Source: Kingella denitrificans ATCC 33394 (GTDB lineage: Bacteria; Pseudomonadota; Gammaproteobacteria; Burkholderiales; Neisseriaceae). From it: a stretch of 27,992 bases of DNA. Each line of letters opens with the position of its first letter. Position 1 is the first letter of the stretch. This document shows, piece after piece, positions 7,712 to 15,459 of the stretch. A model generated the notes under the pieces. That model did no database searches and was not told the origin of the DNA. It was given only the letters and a program-made list of their open reading frames with translations. Where the stretch lies: positions 1-27,992 of the forward strand of contig NZ_GL870929.1 of assembly GCF_000190695.1 (NCBI RefSeq). Reading direction: 5' to 3'. A program made the translations under genes and the position numbers.

Positions 7712-8530
7712 ATGATGAATCCCAAACAACTCGTCAAGCTCACCAATACCGTCGGCATTGTTTCATTTGTCTTGTTGATTTATTGGATTTTTGTTTTCAT
7801 TTTGGTGCAGGTATTCAACCTGAAAATCTTCCGCCAGCACCTGAGCGAGATATTCGCATTGAGCATCACGGGCATTATCGCCTTGATGGCGGGCGCGCTG
7901 ATGCTGAACATCATGTTCAACCTGACGCGTATTGCCGAGCGTGGTAGCGAAACGGATTCGCCCAAGAAAGGCAAAAAAATCATTGTGTTGATGATTTTTA
8001 TGTTTCCCGTGCTGGCGGGCGTGCTGTTTGCCGGCAACCATTTGAGTTTGCAGCGCAGGGAGAAGGCATTGCAGCAGGCCGGGCAGGCATTGGTGCAGCA
8101 GAATGTGCGCGGTATTCAGGCAGCTGCGCAATACCGTTTCACGCCCGAATACATCCGCCAAACGTCCGACTATTTAAAAGTGGTGGAGCAGGCAAATACT
8201 TCGTTTCAGCGTGCCGTCATCATCGTGCCGGATGAAGTGGACGGCAACCGTGTTTATCTGCGCATCGCATCGGACTCCGGCGCATCGGATGCTGTGAAGA
8301 GCGCCGCTTCCGAAGCCGCACCGCCTTTGGACAAACGTAATTTTCTCTATCGCGCGGAAACGTTTGAACACGATTATCTGCACAATACCTTCGCCCAGCA
8401 TTTGACGCAGCCGTATTTTGCACAGCGCGAAAACAATTATTTCCTGTATCTGCCGCAGCAGCACAACGGCAAAACCACCGCCATATTGCTGCTGACCGAT
8501 TATTACCCGTATGGCAAATTCGGCAGCTAG
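7712..8530 (+). CDS. Inner-membrane protein of unknown function in the dcw cluster
   Basis: I do not recognise a named family in this 272-residue protein. It has three hydrophobic segments at about residues 13-35, 47-71 and 90-108. A basic stretch (SPKKGKK) precedes the third. A soluble C-terminal part of about 160 residues follows, beginning with a helical, glutamine-rich region (115-145). With the basic loop inside, the C-terminal part would be periplasmic. The gene sits between murE and murF, the position where Neisseria carries dca, a gene linked to competence in N. gonorrhoeae. It could be related, but I cannot confirm this from sequence. Two ATG codons stand in tandem at 7712 and 7715, and the Shine-Dalgarno is poor. 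Confidence 0.7.
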   Translation: MMNPKQLVKLTNTVGIVSFVLLIYWIFVFILVQVFNLKIFRQHLSEIFALSITGIIALMAGALMLNIMFNLTRIAERGSETDSPKKGKKIIVLMIFMFPVLAGVLFAGNHLSLQRREKALQQAGQALVQQNVRGIQAAAQYRFTPEYIRQTSDYLKVVEQANTSFQRAVIIVPDEVDGNRVYLRIASDSGASDAVKSAASEAAPPLDKRNFLYRAETFEHDYLHNTFAQHLTQPYFAQRENNYFLYLPQQHNGKTTAILLLTDYYPYGKFGS

Positions 8531-8539
8531 ATGGAGTGT

Positions 8540-8573
8540 TGCAGGCTGCTTTTTGGGTGCAGGCTGCCTGAAA
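8540..8573. repeat. Tandem uptake sequences, second overlapping a simDUS 12-mer
   Basis: TGCAGGCTGCTT (8540-8551) is followed 18 bases later by TGCAGGCTGCCTGAAA (8558-8573). The second contains AGGCTGCCTGAA, which matches the AG-simDUS dialect. They are direct rather than inverted copies, so they do not form the terminator hairpin seen elsewhere. Confidence 0.7.
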
Positions 8574-8609
8574 CGCAAAACTACCCGATAACCCGCTGAA
8601 AAATAAAAC

Positions 8610-9059
8610 ATGAATAACCTGTTTCACCAAACCTTTCCGCAATACGCCCTGCTGAGCCGCAGCAGGAAATGGCTGGCATGGATAACCTTGCTGCAAGGCA
8701 TTTCTTGGCTGGCGGTGGCGTTCACAGTGGCGGATGGCTGGTTGGGATTGCTGATGGTTTCTGCTGCCGCGTTGTTGAATTTTTATGCGTCCTACTACAT
8801 TTTCCACCGCCGGTTGCGTGGATTCCGTTGCGCCTTACTGGTTTTCGTATTGGCCTTGTTCTCAATCCGTCATGCCAATGGTTCCTTTATCGATTTGGCG
8901 GGCGTGATGCAATTGACCTTGGTTGTCGGCTCGCAGACGTGGCAGGTGGGCGTGAATTTTTTGGCCGTGCTGTTTTTGTGGCTGGTTTATCGAAACATCA
9001 TACGCTTGAAAGCGGAAATCCACGCGGAACGTCCCGAGATACCGATGGAGCAGATTTAG
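8610..9059 (+). CDS. Small polytopic membrane protein of unknown function
   Basis: The 149-residue protein is strongly hydrophobic, with four or five likely transmembrane segments (about residues 21-40, 43-64, 73-87, 95-108 and 112-129). The N-terminal tail and the loop after the second segment are basic (RSRK; HRRLRGFR). The C-terminus is short and charged. No catalytic motif is visible. It lies between murE and murF, downstream of another membrane-protein gene. Neisserial dcw clusters carry the competence-associated gene dca at this place, so this is one of two candidates by position only. No repeat tract that would suggest phase variation is visible. Confidence 0.7.
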   Translation: MNNLFHQTFPQYALLSRSRKWLAWITLLQGISWLAVAFTVADGWLGLLMVSAAALLNFYASYYIFHRRLRGFRCALLVFVLALFSIRHANGSFIDLAGVMQLTLVVGSQTWQVGVNFLAVLFLWLVYRNIIRLKAEIHAERPEIPMEQI

Positions 9060-9097
9060 CTTACAGGCAGCCTGCACATTTATGAATGATTGAAAAA

Positions 9098-10456
9098 ATG
9101 AAAACATTAGACCTAAACTTCATCTGCGCCACATTAAACCTGCCGCAGCCCGCCGAAAACCATCCCGTTTGCCGCGTCATCACCGACAGCCGCCAAGCGC
9201 AGGAAGGCGATTTGTTTGTCGCGCTGGCGGGCGAGAACCACGACGCGCACGATTTTGTGCCGGATGTGCTGGCCAAAGGCGCGCGGGCTATTGTGTCGCG
9301 CAGCGATTTGGCCGGCGTTGCAGGCTGCTTTTTCGTGCCCGACACGCTGCACGCCTTGCAGCAAATGGCAGCGGCGTGGCGCAAGGCCGTGAACCCGTTT
9401 GTGTTCGGGATTACCGGTTCCAGCGGCAAAACGACTGTGAAGGAAATGCTGGCGGCGGTGCTGCGTGCCAAATTCGGCGCGGACGCGGTGCTGGCGACGG
9501 CGGGCAATTTCAACAACCACATCGGCCTGCCGCTCACCCTGCTGAATTTGCGCGGACACCACCGTTACGCCGTGATTGAAATGGGCATGAACCATTTCGG
9601 CGAGCTGGCGGCGCTGACCCGCATTGCCGCGCCCGATACCGCGCTGGTGAACAACGCTATGCGCGCGCACATCGGCTGCGGTTTCAACGGCGTGGCGGAC
9701 ATTGCCCGTGCCAAATCCGAAATCTATCAGGGGCTGCCTGAAAACGGCGTTGCCCTGCTGCCCGCCGAAGACGCGAACCTGCCCGTGTTTCAGGCAGCCT
9801 GCAACGGTTTGAAAACACTGACGTTCGGCGCGGAGCAGGGCGATATTCACGCGGAAAACATCGATTTGCAGCCGCTGTCCAGCACGTTTGATTTGGTGTA
9901 CGGCACGGAGCGCGTGCGCGTGTCGCTGCCGGCGGCGGGTCGGCACAACGTGGCCAATGCCTGCGCGGCGGCGGCTTTGGCGGTGCAGGCGGGCGTGTCT
10001 TTGGCGGAAATTGCGATCGGTCTGGCCGCGTTCGGCAACATTAAAGGGCGGCTGCAACAGAAGCGCGGCATACGCAATGCCCTGATTTTGGACGATACCT
10101 ACAACGCCAACCCCGACAGCATGAAGGCCGCGCTGGACGTGTTGGCCAAGCAGCCTGCACCGCGTGTTTTCGTGATGGGCGACATGGGCGAACTGGGCGA
10201 GGCGGAAGCCCCGAAAATGCACGAAGAAATCGGCGTTTACGCGCGCGAATTGGGCATCGAATACGCCTATTTCGTGGGCGACAACAGCGCGCAGGCTGCC
10301 GAAAAATTCGGCGCGGCAGGGTTGTGGTTCGCCGACAAAGACCCGCTGATTCTGTCGCTGGCGCACGATTTGCCCGAAAATGCCAGCGTACTGGTGAAAG
10401 GCTCGCGGTTTATGCGGATGGAAGAAGTGGCCGACGCGCTGGCGGAAACGAAATAA
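9098..10456 (+). CDS. murF: UDP-MurNAc-tripeptide:D-alanyl-D-alanine ligase MurF
   Basis: MurF adds D-Ala-D-Ala to the UDP-MurNAc-tripeptide, the last cytoplasmic step of precursor assembly. The 452-residue protein shows the N-terminal TDSRQAQEGDLFVALAGE block (29-46), the ATP loop ITGSSGKT (105-112), NFNNHIGLPLTLL, and the DDTYNANPDSM motif of the C-terminal domain. The ATG at 9098 gives MKTLDLNFIC, close to the neisserial MurF start as I recall it. An in-frame ATG at 9086 would add four residues. Neither has a good Shine-Dalgarno. Uptake sequences are embedded at 9319-9330 (encoding AGCFF), 9792-9803 (QAACN) and 10148-10159 (KQPAP). Confidence 0.95.
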   Translation: MKTLDLNFICATLNLPQPAENHPVCRVITDSRQAQEGDLFVALAGENHDAHDFVPDVLAKGARAIVSRSDLAGVAGCFFVPDTLHALQQMAAAWRKAVNPFVFGITGSSGKTTVKEMLAAVLRAKFGADAVLATAGNFNNHIGLPLTLLNLRGHHRYAVIEMGMNHFGELAALTRIAAPDTALVNNAMRAHIGCGFNGVADIARAKSEIYQGLPENGVALLPAEDANLPVFQAACNGLKTLTFGAEQGDIHAENIDLQPLSSTFDLVYGTERVRVSLPAAGRHNVANACAAAALAVQAGVSLAEIAIGLAAFGNIKGRLQQKRGIRNALILDDTYNANPDSMKAALDVLAKQPAPRVFVMGDMGELGEAEAPKMHEEIGVYARELGIEYAYFVGDNSAQAAEKFGAAGLWFADKDPLILSLAHDLPENASVLVKGSRFMRMEEVADALAETK

Positions 10457-10464
10457 GATGAAGT

Positions 10465-10514
10465 GTGCAGGCTGCTTGAACATAAGCCCGACACATCTGA
10501 AAAGCAGCCTGCAC
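10465..10514. repeat. Inverted uptake-sequence pair between murF and mraY
   Basis: GTGCAGGCTGCTT (10465-10477) and AAGCAGCCTGCAC (10502-10514) are perfect 13-base inverted arms with a 24-base loop. Only TTT follows, so it should terminate less efficiently than the pairs with longer T-runs. It lies inside the run of peptidoglycan genes. Confidence 0.65.
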
Positions 10515-10566
10515 TTTCAGGCTGGCCGAACACACGACACACAAATTGAATGATTAAGGAACAACT

Positions 10567-11649
10567 ATGCTTTTATGGCTTGCCCGATTGAGCAACTGGA
10601 TTTCCGCGCTCAACGTTTTCCAATACACCACCTTCCGCGCCGTGATGGCGGCACTCACCGCGCTGGCGTTCAGCCTGCTGCTCGGCCCGTGGACCATTCG
10701 CAAACTGACCGCGCTGAAAGTGGGGCAGGCGGTGCGCACGGACGGCCCGCAGACGCATTTGGTGAAAAACGGCACGCCCACCATGGGTGGCTCGCTGATT
10801 TTGAGCACCATCACCCTGTCCACCCTGCTGTGGGGCAACTGGGAAAACGCCTATATCTGGATTCTGCTCGGCGTACTGCTGGCCACGGGCGCGCTCGGTT
10901 TTTACGACGACTGGCGCAAAGTGGTTTACAAAGACCCGAACGGCGTGTCCGCCAAATTCAAAATGGTGTGGCAGAGCAGCGTGGCTTTGGTGGCGGGCTT
11001 CGCGCTGTTTTATCTGGCGCGCGGCAATGAGAACAATATCCTGATTGTGCCGTTTTTCAAGCAGGTTGCCCTGCCGTTGGGCGCGGTCGGCTTCATTATT
11101 TTGAGCTATTTCACCATTGTCGGCACGTCCAACGCAGTGAATCTGACGGACGGCTTGGACGGTTTGGCGGCTTTTCCTGTGGTGCTGGTGGCGGGCGGTT
11201 TGGCCATTTTTGCCTATGCGACGGGGCACTTTAAATTTGCCGAATACCTGCAACTGCCTTATGTGGCCGGCGCGAACGAAGTCGTGATTTTCTGCTCGGC
11301 CATGTGCGGCGCGTGTTTGGGTTTTCTGTGGTTCAACGCCTATCCCGCGCAGGTATTTATGGGCGATGTGGGCGCACTGGCCTTGGGCGCGGCTTTGGGC
11401 ACGGTTGCCGTCATCATCCGCCAAGAGTTCGTGCTGGTGATTATGGGCGGCCTGTTCGTGGTGGAAGCGTTGAGCGTGATGCTGCAAGTGGGCTGGTACA
11501 AAAGAACCAAAAAACGCATTTTCCTGATGGCGCCGATTCATCACCACTACGAGCAAAAAGGCTGGAAGGAAACGCAGGTGGTGGTGCGCTTTTGGATTAT
11601 CACGATTATTCTGGTGCTGATTGGATTGAGTACGCTGAAAATCCGCTGA
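10567..11649 (+). CDS. mraY: Phospho-MurNAc-pentapeptide transferase MraY
   Basis: MraY transfers phospho-MurNAc-pentapeptide from UDP to undecaprenyl phosphate at the inner membrane, making lipid I. The 360-residue length and about ten hydrophobic segments fit the family. Visible motifs are KNGTPTMGG (67-75), FYDDW with the Mg-binding aspartates (112-116), NLTDGLDGL (192-200), MGDVG (265-269) and PIHHHYE (323-329). TAAGGA lies six bases before the ATG, a good ribosome-binding site. The gene follows murF as usual and is closed by a strong uptake-sequence terminator. Confidence 0.97.
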   Translation: MLLWLARLSNWISALNVFQYTTFRAVMAALTALAFSLLLGPWTIRKLTALKVGQAVRTDGPQTHLVKNGTPTMGGSLILSTITLSTLLWGNWENAYIWILLGVLLATGALGFYDDWRKVVYKDPNGVSAKFKMVWQSSVALVAGFALFYLARGNENNILIVPFFKQVALPLGAVGFIILSYFTIVGTSNAVNLTDGLDGLAAFPVVLVAGGLAIFAYATGHFKFAEYLQLPYVAGANEVVIFCSAMCGACLGFLWFNAYPAQVFMGDVGALALGAALGTVAVIIRQEFVLVIMGGLFVVEALSVMLQVGWYKRTKKRIFLMAPIHHHYEQKGWKETQVVVRFWIITIILVLIGLSTLKIR

Positions 11650-11660
11650 GCACCCATGGC

Positions 11661-11707
11661 AAAAAGCAGCCTGCACCCGTTTTCCTTGAAGTGCAGGCTG
11701 CTTTTTT
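11661..11707. terminator. Bidirectional terminator made from inverted uptake sequences
   Basis: AAAAAGCAGCCTGCAC (11661-11676) and its perfect complement (11691-11706) form a 16-base stem with a 14-base loop. Six T residues (11702-11707) follow in the plus direction and an A-run stands on the left. It ends the mraZ-mraY part of the cluster. Confidence 0.85.
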
Positions 11708-11743
11708 ATTCAATCAAAACAACGGTTGCCATGTTTCCACGCT

Positions 11744-11772
11744 TTGCCTGGCCCATGGTTTGGCGATACAAT
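11744..11772 (+). promoter_or_regulatory. Sigma70-type promoter for the 11855 gene and murD
   Basis: TTGCCT (11744-11749) and TACAAT (11767-11772) have an exact 17-base spacer. The promoter stands directly after the mraY terminator and about 75 bases before the next gene, where a new start would be needed. Confidence 0.55.
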
Positions 11773-11854
11773 CCGCAATGAAACCTTCGCCAAGCCCGGG
11801 ATTCGGGCGCGGCGTTGCAAAGGGTTCAAACGGCAACGTGCATAAGGAGTCATT

Positions 11855-12670
11855 ATGTCTTCACTTTCGTCCAAGCAACGGATACGGCGTGCTGCGTGGG
11901 TTATCGGCATTGTTTCGTGTGCCGCCATGGGGTATGCGGGCTGGAAATTCATTCTGGCGGCGGAACAGAGCGCGGAAAACATTCAAAGCAATGTGGTGTC
12001 GTCCGAGCCGGTGGTGTTCCAAGAAACCGCTTCCGCCGAGGTGCTCCCCGCATCGAATGCGGTGGCCGCCATTTCCGTCAGCACGGGGCAGGACATCAAA
12101 ATTCAAGAGGGCGAGCTGCGTTATCAGGACGGCGTGCCCGTTTTGCGCCTGCGGATTCAGAACTTGGGGCAGTTTAAAATTGCGCGGGTGTATGTGCGCC
12201 TGCAAATGCTGCCGCAGTCTGAATCCGCCGTTTTGGCGCAATCGGTGCTGAAAATGTCGCTGGCCGAGCCTTTGGACGTGGGCAAAACCACGCTGCTGAC
12301 CTTTCCCATCAACGATGAAAAATGGCTGATTGCCACCGAGCAGGACGCATCGCCCAAACGCGCGCTGGTGCAAGTGCTGTCGGTGGGCAACGCCGAAATT
12401 GAAGGTGCGGATTATCCGCAGCAGGCCGCCGCCATTCAAATTGCCGAAATTCCGACCGACCGCGAACGCCATACGGACGACGATGAAGACGACGGCGATA
12501 AAGACCGTATCGACGAACGCCGCCAACCGCCGCAAGAGAGCGAGCCGGAGGAAGACGTGGTCGATGAAATTTTGCGCAAGGAAAACGAATCGGCCACCGG
12601 CGACCCGAGGGTTATGTCGTATGAAGCGCGGCAATCCAGGCAGCCTGCACCCGATAAATCCGAGCGTTAG
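11855..12670 (+). CDS. Bitopic protein with acidic disordered tail, unknown function
   Basis: I do not recognise a family for this 271-residue protein. It has a basic N-terminus (SSKQRIRR), one membrane segment at about residues 12-31 and a probable periplasmic domain. Residues about 70-200 look like a beta-rich fold (KIQEGELRYQDGVPVLRLRI, later FKIARVYVRLQML). The last 65 residues are highly charged, with a DDDEDDGDKD run, and are probably disordered. AAGGAG lies just upstream of the ATG. It shares its promoter with murD, eight bases downstream. This suggests an envelope or division role, but only by context. An AGGCAGCCTGCA uptake variant near the stop encodes RQPAP. Confidence 0.75.
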   Translation: MSSLSSKQRIRRAAWVIGIVSCAAMGYAGWKFILAAEQSAENIQSNVVSSEPVVFQETASAEVLPASNAVAAISVSTGQDIKIQEGELRYQDGVPVLRLRIQNLGQFKIARVYVRLQMLPQSESAVLAQSVLKMSLAEPLDVGKTTLLTFPINDEKWLIATEQDASPKRALVQVLSVGNAEIEGADYPQQAAAIQIAEIPTDRERHTDDDEDDGDKDRIDERRQPPQESEPEEDVVDEILRKENESATGDPRVMSYEARQSRQPAPDKSER

Positions 12671-12678
12671 GATATTTT

Positions 12679-14016
12679 ATGTTACAGAATCAAAAAGTTT
12701 TGGTGGCCGGATTGGGCGGCACGGGCATTTCCGTGCTGGCCTATTGCGCGCACATCGGTGTGGAGGCGGCCGGTTACGATGCACAGCTGTCTGAAGCGCA
12801 ACGTGCGGAATTGACGGAAAAATTCCCGCAGTTTCCGTTGTTTGCAGGCAGCCTGCACACGGCGTTGCAGGGTTATGACGTGCTGGTATTGAGCCCGGGC
12901 ATCACGCGCCGCCAGCCCGAGATTATCGAATTCGAACGGCGCGGCGGCAAAGTCATCGGCGATGTGGCGATTTTGGCGGATTTGCTGAGCCGGCAGCCGG
13001 ACAAAATCATCGCCATCACCGGCAGCAACGGCAAAACCACCACCACCAGCCTGGTGGGGCATTTGTGCGCGCAATGCGGTTTGGATACCGTGGTGGCGGG
13101 CAATATCGGCACGCCCGTACTGGAAGCGTGGCTGGCGCGCAAAGGCAAACCGGCCGATGTGTGGGTGCTGGAATTGTCCAGCTTCCAACTGGAAACCACG
13201 CCGCTGCTGGATGCCGATGCCGCCGCCTGCCTGAACATTTCTGAAGACCATTTGGACCGTTATGACGACCTGCTGGATTACGCGCGCGCCAAGGACATGA
13301 TTTTCAACGGCAAAGCGGTGCAGGTGCTGAATGCGGACGATGCGTTCTGCCGTGCCATGAAACGGGACGGCCGCACGGTGCATTATTTTTCGCTGCAACA
13401 GCCGCAGGATTATCACTGGCAAGCGGGCGCAGGCAGCCTGCACCATCAAGAAGTGCTGCTGATGCCGCAAACCGACATTCCTTTGCAGGGCAGCCACAAT
13501 ATGGCGAACGTGCTGGCGGCATTGGCATTGTGCGAAAGCATCGGCCTGCCGCGCGACCGCCTGCTCGCCCATGTGAAAACGTTTAAAGGCCTGCCGCACC
13601 GCGTGGAAAAAGTGGGCGAAAAAAACGGCATTACCTTTATTGACGATAGCAAAGGCACGAATGTCGGCGCCACGGTGGCCGCGATTGCCGGATTGCCCGA
13701 AAAAATCTGGCTGATTGCCGGTGGCATGGGCAAAGGGCAGGATTTCACGCCCTTGCGCGACGTGCTGCGAGAAAAAGCGGGCGCGGTGTTTCTGATTGGC
13801 GTGGACGCGCCGAAAATTGCGGCGGATTTGGACGGCTGCGGCGTGGATTTGGTGTTTTGCGAAACCCTGCCCGAAGCGGTGCAGGCTGCTTTTGCGCGCG
13901 CCCAGTCCGGCGACATCGTGCTGCTGAGCCCTGCCTGCGCCAGCTTTGATATGTTCAAGGGCTATGCCCACCGTTCGGAAGTGTTTGTCGAAGCAGTGAA
14001 CGGATTGGCGGAATAA
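12679..14016 (+). CDS. murD: UDP-MurNAc-L-alanine:D-glutamate ligase MurD
   Basis: MurD adds D-glutamate to UDP-MurNAc-L-Ala in the cytoplasm. The 445-residue protein has the N-terminal nucleotide-fold motif VAGLGGTGIS (9-18), LSPGI (71-75), the ATP loop GSNGKTTTT (115-123), ELSSFQLE, and DDSKGTNVGAT in the C-terminal domain. The Shine-Dalgarno (TAGGA) overlaps the stop of the preceding gene, suggesting coupling. Three uptake sequences are embedded (12846, 13431 and 13880) and encode AGSLHT, AGSLHH and QAAFA. Confidence 0.97.
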   Translation: MLQNQKVLVAGLGGTGISVLAYCAHIGVEAAGYDAQLSEAQRAELTEKFPQFPLFAGSLHTALQGYDVLVLSPGITRRQPEIIEFERRGGKVIGDVAILADLLSRQPDKIIAITGSNGKTTTTSLVGHLCAQCGLDTVVAGNIGTPVLEAWLARKGKPADVWVLELSSFQLETTPLLDADAAACLNISEDHLDRYDDLLDYARAKDMIFNGKAVQVLNADDAFCRAMKRDGRTVHYFSLQQPQDYHWQAGAGSLHHQEVLLMPQTDIPLQGSHNMANVLAALALCESIGLPRDRLLAHVKTFKGLPHRVEKVGEKNGITFIDDSKGTNVGATVAAIAGLPEKIWLIAGGMGKGQDFTPLRDVLREKAGAVFLIGVDAPKIAADLDGCGVDLVFCETLPEAVQAAFARAQSGDIVLLSPACASFDMFKGYAHRSEVFVEAVNGLAE

Positions 14017-14018
14017 TC

Positions 14019-14069
14019 AAAAGCAGCCTGCACCCGGCTTTCCGTTTGGCGGGGGTGCAGGCTGCTTTT
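14019..14069. terminator. Inverted uptake-sequence terminator after murD
   Basis: AAAAGCAGCCTGCACCC (14019-14035) and its perfect complement (14053-14069) form a 17-base stem with a 17-base loop, ending in TTTT. It begins two bases after the murD stop and would also work for minus-strand transcripts. Confidence 0.8.
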
Positions 14070-14125
14070 CGCCGTCCGCCGGCGCAGAAAAATTTGCCCC
14101 GAAACACGCCAAGCAAGATATTCAC

Positions 14126-14134
14126 TGCTACAAT
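14126..14134 (+). promoter_or_regulatory. Extended -10 promoter candidate for ftsW
   Basis: TGCTACAAT (14126-14134) is an extended -10 (TG-n-TACAAT). No good -35 is visible at the right distance. It follows the murD terminator and would give a leader of about 30 bases before ftsW. Confidence 0.4.
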
Positions 14135-14170
14135 AAACCCCTTTGTGTCGAAGTATCTCCCACACCATCC

Positions 14171-15457
14171 ATGAAACAGATTTCCCGAAAAATCACGCAT
14201 TGGCAGCAGAACCTGCCCCACCATCTCGAATCCACACTGTTCGACCGCAACCTGCTGCGCCGGGGCGATGCCTACGACAAACCCCTGCTGTGGGTGCTGC
14301 TGTGCCTGTTGTGCTTCGGCCTGGTGATGGTGTATTCGGCATCGGGCGTGCAGGCGGGGCTGTACCATTTCGACAACCGCGCGTCGTTTCTCATCAAACA
14401 AACCCAATTTGCCCTAATCGGCGGTGCCGCGTGTTATCTGTTGATGCGCGTGCCGCTGTGGCGCTGGCAAAGGTGGGACAAGTATCTGTTTTACATTGCA
14501 TTAATTTCATTATTCGCCGTGCTGTTCGTGGGCGAGCAGGTGAACGGCGCACGCCGCTGGCTGCCTACGCCGTTCGGTTTCAAAGTGCAGGCCAGCGAAA
14601 TCTTCAAACTGGTAACGATTATCTACATGGCGAACTTTTTCCGCCGCAAAATCGACATCCTGCACGACTTCAAGCGCGTTATCATGGTCGGCATTCCTGT
14701 CACGCTCGGCGCCATGCTGATTTATTTCACGCGCGATTTGGGTTCGGCCGTGGTGGTTTTCTCCATTTTCCTGGCCTTGCTTTTTTTGGCGAACATGCCC
14801 AAAAGCTGGTTTTTCTCTGCCATCGGTATTGCCGTGCTGGTGGGCGTTGTCGCCATATGGGGTAACGAATACCGCCTGCGCCGCGTGGAAGTGATGTGGC
14901 AGCCGTGGAACGACCCCACGGGCACGGGCTATCAGGGCTTGGGCTCGCTGCTGTCGTTGCAGCGCGGCGGCCTGTTCGGCGAAGGCTTGGGCAACGCGGT
15001 GATTAAACGCGGCTTCCTGCCCGAAGCGCACACCGATTTCATTTTGGCGGTGATTGGCGAAGAGCTGGGGCTGGTGACCGTGGCTGCGCTGGTGCTGCTA
15101 TATGTGTGGATTATTTGGCGCGCGTTTTCCATCGGTAAGCTGGCGCGCGATTTGGAGCTGTATTTCAATTCGTTTATGGCGGTGGGCATCGGCGTGTGGA
15201 TTGCCGTGCAAACGTTCATCAACGTGGGCGTGAACATCAGCCTGCTGCCCAACAAGGGGCTGACGCTGCCGCTGATTTCCTACGGCGGCTCGTCGCTGGT
15301 GATTATGATGATTGCGCTGCTGCTGCTGCTGCGTGTGGATTATGAAAACCGCCGCGTTCTGCTCGGCCACAGCGTTACCGATCCGAAGCAGCCTGCACCC
15401 CGTCCGCAACCGCAAACGGATACGGCGGAATCCGAAGACATTTCAGACAAGGCATAA
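14171..15457 (+). CDS. ftsW: Septal peptidoglycan polymerase FtsW
   Basis: FtsW is a SEDS-family glycosyltransferase that polymerises lipid II at the septum with PBP2 (FtsI). The 428-residue protein has about ten transmembrane segments. SEDS features seen are MVYSASG (54-60), the NGARRWL stretch, FLPEAHTDFI, and the C-terminal LPNKGLTLPLISYGGSS. The C-terminal tail is short, hydrophilic and contains an uptake sequence (15386-15397) encoding KQPAP. The start has no clear Shine-Dalgarno and the leader is short. The murG start lies two bases after the stop, so the two are probably co-translated. Confidence 0.95.
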   Translation: MKQISRKITHWQQNLPHHLESTLFDRNLLRRGDAYDKPLLWVLLCLLCFGLVMVYSASGVQAGLYHFDNRASFLIKQTQFALIGGAACYLLMRVPLWRWQRWDKYLFYIALISLFAVLFVGEQVNGARRWLPTPFGFKVQASEIFKLVTIIYMANFFRRKIDILHDFKRVIMVGIPVTLGAMLIYFTRDLGSAVVVFSIFLALLFLANMPKSWFFSAIGIAVLVGVVAIWGNEYRLRRVEVMWQPWNDPTGTGYQGLGSLLSLQRGGLFGEGLGNAVIKRGFLPEAHTDFILAVIGEELGLVTVAALVLLYVWIIWRAFSIGKLARDLELYFNSFMAVGIGVWIAVQTFINVGVNISLLPNKGLTLPLISYGGSSLVIMMIALLLLLRVDYENRRVLLGHSVTDPKQPAPRPQPQTDTAESEDISDKA

Positions 15458-15459
15458 CC

